A stretch of DNA of 9,095 bases, from assembly GCA_023389455.1 (NCBI GenBank), contig JAEWEJ010000057.1:1-9095 (forward strand), in the 5' to 3' direction. The first letter of the stretch is position 1. Each line of letters opens with the position of its first letter. The stretch is from Actinomycetes bacterium. GTDB lineage: Bacteria; Actinomycetota; Actinomycetes; Actinomycetales; Cellulomonadaceae. The notes under the pieces were generated by a model, which worked only from the letters and a program-made list of their open reading frames with translations, searched no databases and had not been told where the DNA came from. A program made the position numbers and the translations under genes. Below, one piece after another: positions 6,036 to 9,095 of this stretch.

Positions 6036-6410
6036 TCAGAGGCAGCGCTCGGCGAGCAGCCGGCTGAGTCCGCGGATGTCGACGCCCGCCCCGAACTCGA
6101 GCCTGACCAGTCCCAGGCCGCTGAACCACAGCTCGAGCTCGGTGTCCCGGTCGAACGTCCCCGCCGTCTCCACGGAGAACGCCTGGACACGGCTGTACGG
6201 GAGCGACGTGCAGTCCTTCTTCTTCCCGGTCATGCCCTGCACGTTCACCGCGACGATGCGCTTCGTCGTGAACGTCACGGAGTCACGCACGCCGCGGAAC
6301 GCGACGAGCACCCGCTCGTCCGGGAGCAGCAGCTCGGCCAGGTCGTTGTGCGCGTCCGCCGGGTTCCGCTCGTTGAGCTTGACGTAGGCGGCGTTGGCGA
6401 AGTCGATCAT
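6036..6410 (-). CDS. Bacterial PH-domain protein (bPH_1-like)
   Basis: A 124-residue soluble protein consisting of one bacterial pleckstrin-homology-like domain. It opens with MIDFANAAYVKLNERNP, then LLLPDERVLVAFRGVRDSVTFTTKRIVAVNVQG, then GKKKDCTSLPYSRVQAFSVETAGTFD, and ends with a helix, LSRLLAERCL. This order of strands followed by a C-terminal helix, and the length, fit the family, whose known structures form ring-like oligomers. Its cellular role is unclear. The ATG at 6410 is preferred because GAGGAG (6420-6415) lies 4 nt upstream; an extension to 6530 would add a low-complexity Arg-rich stretch. It stands alone, convergent with the DUF1275 gene and divergent from the ABC exporter. Confidence 0.88.
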   Translation of the reverse strand: MIDFANAAYVKLNERNPADAHNDLAELLLPDERVLVAFRGVRDSVTFTTKRIVAVNVQGMTGKKKDCTSLPYSRVQAFSVETAGTFDRDTELELWFSGLGLVRLEFGAGVDIRGLSRLLAERCL

Positions 6411-6502
6411 GTCTCTCCTCGGTGCCTCGCGGGCCCGGTGCTCCGGACCCGTCGTGACGAGCGCCCGCGGTGTGCACCACCGGTGCCGACGGCCGCCGCG
6501 CT

Positions 6503-6555
6503 CGTCCGACCCGGACGGTACCGACCGCACGCCTCTCCCACGGCCGGGTCGGACG
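6503..6555. repeat. 12-bp perfect inverted repeat with 29-nt spacer
   Basis: CGTCCGACCCGG (6503-6514) and CCGGGTCGGACG (6544-6555) are exact reverse complements. The repeat sits centrally in the gap between the PH-domain gene and the ABC exporter gene, about 93 bp upstream of the former's start. It could be a regulator site or an RNA stem. No T-tract follows, and no matching regulator gene lies next to it. Confidence 0.5.
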
Positions 6556-6747
6556 CCGGTCGCACGGCGCTCGCTCCGCGGACGCGGCGGCGTCCCGGCT
6601 CTCCCGGACCCGCCCGAGGTGTTCTCCGACCGATGGCGGACGGCGATCTGGGGCTGGACGCCGAGAGCGGCAAAGCCCTGTCCCTCCTCCCGGTTCGGAC
6701 GCTATGGTCCGGTTTCCGCCGACCAGCGGCACCCGCGCCGCCCCGAC

Positions 6748-6754
6748 GAGGAGG
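6748..6754 (+). promoter_or_regulatory. Strong ribosome-binding site without a usual start codon
   Basis: GAGGAGG is the best Shine-Dalgarno match before the exporter, but the next exporter-frame start (GTG 6790) is 35 nt away. Six bases after it begins ATC (6761), opening a 10-codon frame that ends at TGA 6791-6793, overlapping the exporter GTG as GTGA. The arrangement could be a leader mini-ORF with a rare ATC start coupled to the exporter. Confidence 0.35.
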
Positions 6755-6789
6755 CCCACGATCGCCACGCACCTCCGGGCAGGCCGGCC

Positions 6790-8766
6790 GTGAGGCGCCC
6801 CGGCGACACCGCGCGCGGGACGCCCCACGTCCGGGAGATGGTCCGTGCCCACCGCGGCCGGTTCGCCGTCTCGTACGTCTTCCAGGTGATCGGCGGTGTC
6901 GCGCCGCTGTTCCAGGTGCTCCTGCTGCGGGCGGTGGTCGACGGGCTGATCGAGGGGCGGACCGGCACGGCGCAGGCCCTCGGGCAGATCGCCGGGATGG
7001 CGGGGCTGGGGCTGCTCGGCGTGTGGTCGACGTGGGCGGCGAGCGTGACCGCGACCGCGGCCGCGGGCCGCGTGATCGCGGACCTGCGCTCGGCGATGTT
7101 CCGGCGCCTGACCACGATGCCGATCCACTTCTACACGACGGTCCGGCCCGGTGCCGTCGTCAGCCGCCTCACCAACGACGTCAACGGCGCCGAGGAGATG
7201 TACACATCGGTGATCCCCGTCGTGGTGTCCAGCGTGACGACGATCGCCACGTCGCTGGTCATCGTCGCGTTCGTCGACCCGCGCCTGGTGCTGCTGCTCG
7301 TCGTCGTGCCGATCGCGGTCGCGTACGTCCGCAAGGCCGAGGCACGGATCAACGAGCTGATCGGCCGGTCCTTCGACGTCACCAAGGACCTCGCGTCCGC
7401 CGCCGAGACGTTCGTCAGCCGCGACGGCGCCGTGCTCGCGCGGCAGAACGGCCAGACCGCCCGGGAGCAGGCGGCCTTCCAGGAGCGGTCCGCCGCGCTG
7501 GCCGGCCTGGCCACCGGCATCAGCCGGGCCGCCGCGACGTCGGGGGCGAGCTACGGGACGGCGTTCGTGCTCATCACCGCCGGCGCGCTGGCGATGGGCG
7601 TGTGGCTCGTGACGGAGCAGGACGTCACCGTCGGCAGCGTCATCCTCATCGTGCTCTACCTGCAGCAGCTCCAGGCGCCGGTGCAGCGGCTGCTCAACAC
7701 CCGCTACCCCCGGATGCGCTCGGCGATCGCGCTCGACCGGGTCGAGGCGGTGCTGGCCACTGCGGTGGCGGGCGACCGCTCCCCCGCCGCCGCGGATGAC
7801 GCGTCGGGAGCGGCTGCCGGCGACGTCCCGGGCGTCCGCTCGTCGGACCCGTCGGACCCGTCCGACCTGGACCAGTCGGGTGCGGCCGGGGGCGACGCCG
7901 TCGTGACGCCGGCCCTGCGGACGCGGGACCTGCGGTTCCGGTACCCGCCGGTGTCGGCGTACTCGATCGACGGGCTCTCGCACGCGGGCGACGCGCTGTC
8001 CATCCCGTGGCTCCCGCTGGTCGGGCTGTCCGGCGACGGCGGCGTGCGGGACGTCGGTGGCGGCCGCGACGGGGCGGGCGACGCCCTCGACGGGATCGAC
8101 CTGACGGTGGGACGCGGTGAGGTCGTCGCGGTCGTCGGGGCGTCGGGCGCCGGCAAGTCGACGCTGGCCACCGTGATCGCGGGACTCGTCGACGCGGACA
8201 GCGGTGTCGTCGAGGTCGACGGCCGGCCGCTGGCGGACCTCGACGAGGAGCAGCGCGCCGGGCTCATCGCGTACATCCCGCAGGACCCGTACGTGCTGCA
8301 CGCCTCCGTGCGGGAGAACCTGCGGTACGCGCGGCCAGACGCCACGGACGCGGAGCTCCTCGCGGTGTGCGAGCAGGTGGCCCTCGGTGACCTGGTGCGC
8401 GGCCTCGACGACGGGCTCGACGCGGTCATCGGCGAGAAGGGACACCGCCTGTCCGGCGGCGAGCGCCAGCGCCTGGCCATCGCCCGTGCGGCGCTCCGGC
8501 GCCCGGCCCTCGTCGTGCTCGACGAGCCGACCGCGCACCTGGACACCGCCACGGAGCACCGCGTCCGCACCGCGATGTCCACGCTGTTCGCCGGCGCCGG
8601 GGTCGTGATGATCGCCCACCGGTTGTCCACGGTCCGCGACGCCGACCGCATCGTCGTCCTGGAGCACGGCCGCGTCGCCCAGGAGGGTCCGCACGACGAG
8701 CTCGCCGCGGTGGCCGGGGGCGGGTACCGCAGGCTGCTGGACGCGGGGGCGATGGCCCGGGAGTGA
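6790..8766 (+). CDS. ABC half-exporter (fused membrane and ATPase domains)
   Basis: A 658-residue export-type ABC protein that should work as a dimer in the membrane. Six spans lie in about 25-295, with PIHFYTTVRPGAVVSRLTNDVNGAEEMY (111-138) typical of the first coupling region. The ATPase has Walker A GASGAGKST (450-458), Q-loop IPQDPYVLHASVRENL (496-511), signature LSGGERQR (554-561), Walker B VVLDEP (575-580) and H610. All catalytic positions look intact. Two oddities: a Ser/Asp/Pro/Gly-rich linker (about 327-373), and about 45 extra residues (387-431) between the A-loop aromatic residue (RFRYP) and the strand before Walker A. The start is uncertain: GTG 6790 gives the fuller N-terminus, while ATG 6838 would remove 16 residues, and neither has a good adjacent ribosome-binding site. 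Substrate unknown; drug or lipid export are family possibilities. Confidence 0.9.
   Translation: MRRPGDTARGTPHVREMVRAHRGRFAVSYVFQVIGGVAPLFQVLLLRAVVDGLIEGRTGTAQALGQIAGMAGLGLLGVWSTWAASVTATAAAGRVIADLRSAMFRRLTTMPIHFYTTVRPGAVVSRLTNDVNGAEEMYTSVIPVVVSSVTTIATSLVIVAFVDPRLVLLLVVVPIAVAYVRKAEARINELIGRSFDVTKDLASAAETFVSRDGAVLARQNGQTAREQAAFQERSAALAGLATGISRAAATSGASYGTAFVLITAGALAMGVWLVTEQDVTVGSVILIVLYLQQLQAPVQRLLNTRYPRMRSAIALDRVEAVLATAVAGDRSPAAADDASGAAAGDVPGVRSSDPSDPSDLDQSGAAGGDAVVTPALRTRDLRFRYPPVSAYSIDGLSHAGDALSIPWLPLVGLSGDGGVRDVGGGRDGAGDALDGIDLTVGRGEVVAVVGASGAGKSTLATVIAGLVDADSGVVEVDGRPLADLDEEQRAGLIAYIPQDPYVLHASVRENLRYARPDATDAELLAVCEQVALGDLVRGLDDGLDAVIGEKGHRLSGGERQRLAIARAALRRPALVVLDEPTAHLDTATEHRVRTAMSTLFAGAGVVMIAHRLSTVRDADRIVVLEHGRVAQEGPHDELAAVAGGGYRRLLDAGAMARE
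7842..7868 (+). repeat. 9-bp tandem repeat in the exporter linker
   Basis: Two exact copies of GTCGGACCC are followed by a degenerate third (GTCCGACCT). They encode the SDPSDPSDL run at 352-360 of the ABC exporter. The unit length keeps the frame, so copy-number changes would only alter the length of a flexible linker between the membrane and ATPase domains. Confidence 0.7.
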
Positions 8767-8790
8767 CGGCCCGGCGTGATCAGCGCGTCG

Positions 8791-9095
8791 TCATCCGCGG
8801 GCGGGGCCGTCCGCGCCCACCGCGTCCAGCACGTGCGGGTCCGCGCAGCCGCGCGCGAACCCCGCGATCCGACGGTCGACGTCCCGCTGCAGGACGACCC
8901 GGCCGATCCGCTCGGCCACCGGTGCCAGCCACGCCGGCCGGCACGTGAAGCTGTACCGCCAGACCGCCCGCGTCCCGCCGTCCGGCAGCGGGGTGAAGCG
9001 CCACCCGCCGGCCATGACGGCGAAGAACCACGGCCCCTCGACCATCTTCATCCCGACGTTCGTCGGCGGCTTGTACGAGACGTACTCGCTGACCA
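8791..9095 (-). CDS. SRPBCC-like (polyketide cyclase/START-related) protein, N-terminus outside window
   Basis: A leftward frame is open through the right edge, giving the last 100 residues. The segment reads VSEYVSYKPPTNVGMKM, then EGPWFFAVMAGGWRFTPLPDGGTRAVWRYSF, then a C-terminal amphipathic helix (LAPVAERIGRVVLQRDVDRRIAGFARG). Strands with a WRFTPL-x-GGT-x-VWRY pattern followed by a long helix are typical of the C-terminal half of the SRPBCC helix-grip fold, which binds hydrophobic ligands. The methionine at 9051 is internal to this fold and is not the likely start. The gene converges on the exporter with a 24-nt gap and no clear terminator. Function unknown. Confidence 0.65.
   Translation of the reverse strand, partial: VSEYVSYKPPTNVGMKMVEGPWFFAVMAGGWRFTPLPDGGTRAVWRYSFTCRPAWLAPVAERIGRVVLQRDVDRRIAGFARGCADPHVLDAVGADGPARG

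Larger units (their letters stand above)
6411..6789. other. 379-bp divergent intergenic region
   Basis: This region must hold the start signals of the leftward PH-domain gene and the rightward exporter. Open frames crossing it are Arg/Ser/Pro-rich and resemble no protein. Seen here are a small hairpin in the PH leader (about 6430-6451, CCGG-TGCT-CCGG core), a 12-bp perfect inverted repeat (6503-6555), a possible -10 box TATGGT (6703-6708) inside a CGGAC/GTCCG inverted repeat (6696-6711), and a strong ribosome-binding site (6748-6754). No convincing -35 box was found for either gene. Confidence 0.6.

Noticed and set aside
6704..6793. Possible 29-codon leader peptide starting at ATG 6704 ahead of the exporter
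   Set aside because: There is no ribosome-binding site before ATG 6704, and the ATG overlaps a possible -10 box (TATGGT). Only the short ATC-started part near the GAGGAGG is kept as a question.
6283..8694. Leftward open frame of 803 codons opposite the ABC exporter
   Set aside because: It is a composition artefact rich in Arg, His and Asp, with no recognisable domain. The forward strand carries a complete exporter with all ATPase motifs.
8767..8790. Convergent gap between exporter and SRPBCC-like gene as a terminator
   Set aside because: Only 24 nt long, with no stem of useful length and no T-tract.

Overview
The window is high-GC DNA (about 70% or more, with strong G/C bias at third codon positions). 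It has actinobacterial habits: GTG starts, start/stop overlaps, and a lipoprotein solute-binding protein. A Cellulomonas-like member of the Micrococcales/Actinomycetes is a reasonable guess, but no taxonomic marker is present.

Layout. (1) Positions 1-69 hold the last codons of a rightward gene, followed by a GC-rich hairpin (76-109) in a convergent gap. (2) A tight leftward cluster covers 4234 to 124: a lipoprotein family-3 solute-binding protein, a single-polypeptide fusion of a HisM/GltK-type permease and its ATPase, a RidA-family enamine/imine deaminase, and a formamidase/acetamidase-family amidohydrolase. Spacing is 46 nt, then 1 nt, then a 4-nt overlap, so they are almost certainly one operon. 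(3) A 280-bp divergent control region (4235-4514) is AT-richer than its surroundings. It carries two nearly identical inverted 17-bp operators with a FadR-type core (GGTCNGACC), one beside each divergent promoter. It also carries a perfect 12-bp stem-loop in the leader of the solute-binding-protein mRNA. (4) Rightward from 4515 come a FadR-type (FCD) GntR regulator and, overlapping it by 1 nt, a DUF1275/YoaK-type membrane protein. (5) A short leftward gene (6036-6410) encodes a bacterial PH-domain protein. (6) A 379-bp gap (6411-6789) holds a 12-bp perfect inverted repeat and an orphan strong ribosome-binding site. (7) A rightward half-size ABC exporter follows (6790-8766). (8) A leftward SRPBCC-like gene is cut by the right edge.

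How the genes may work together (inference). Regions 2-4 look like a self-regulated uptake-and-breakdown module for a small nitrogenous compound. The binding protein and fused transporter would import it. RidA would hydrolyse reactive enamine/imine intermediates, the amidohydrolase would release ammonia from an amide, and the GntR protein would sense a carboxylate ligand and control both directions from the paired operators. The membrane protein behind the regulator may be a second transport partner. The substrate cannot be read from the sequence. Regions 5-8 appear unrelated to this module. I found no tRNA, rRNA, CRISPR array, insertion sequence or phage genes.
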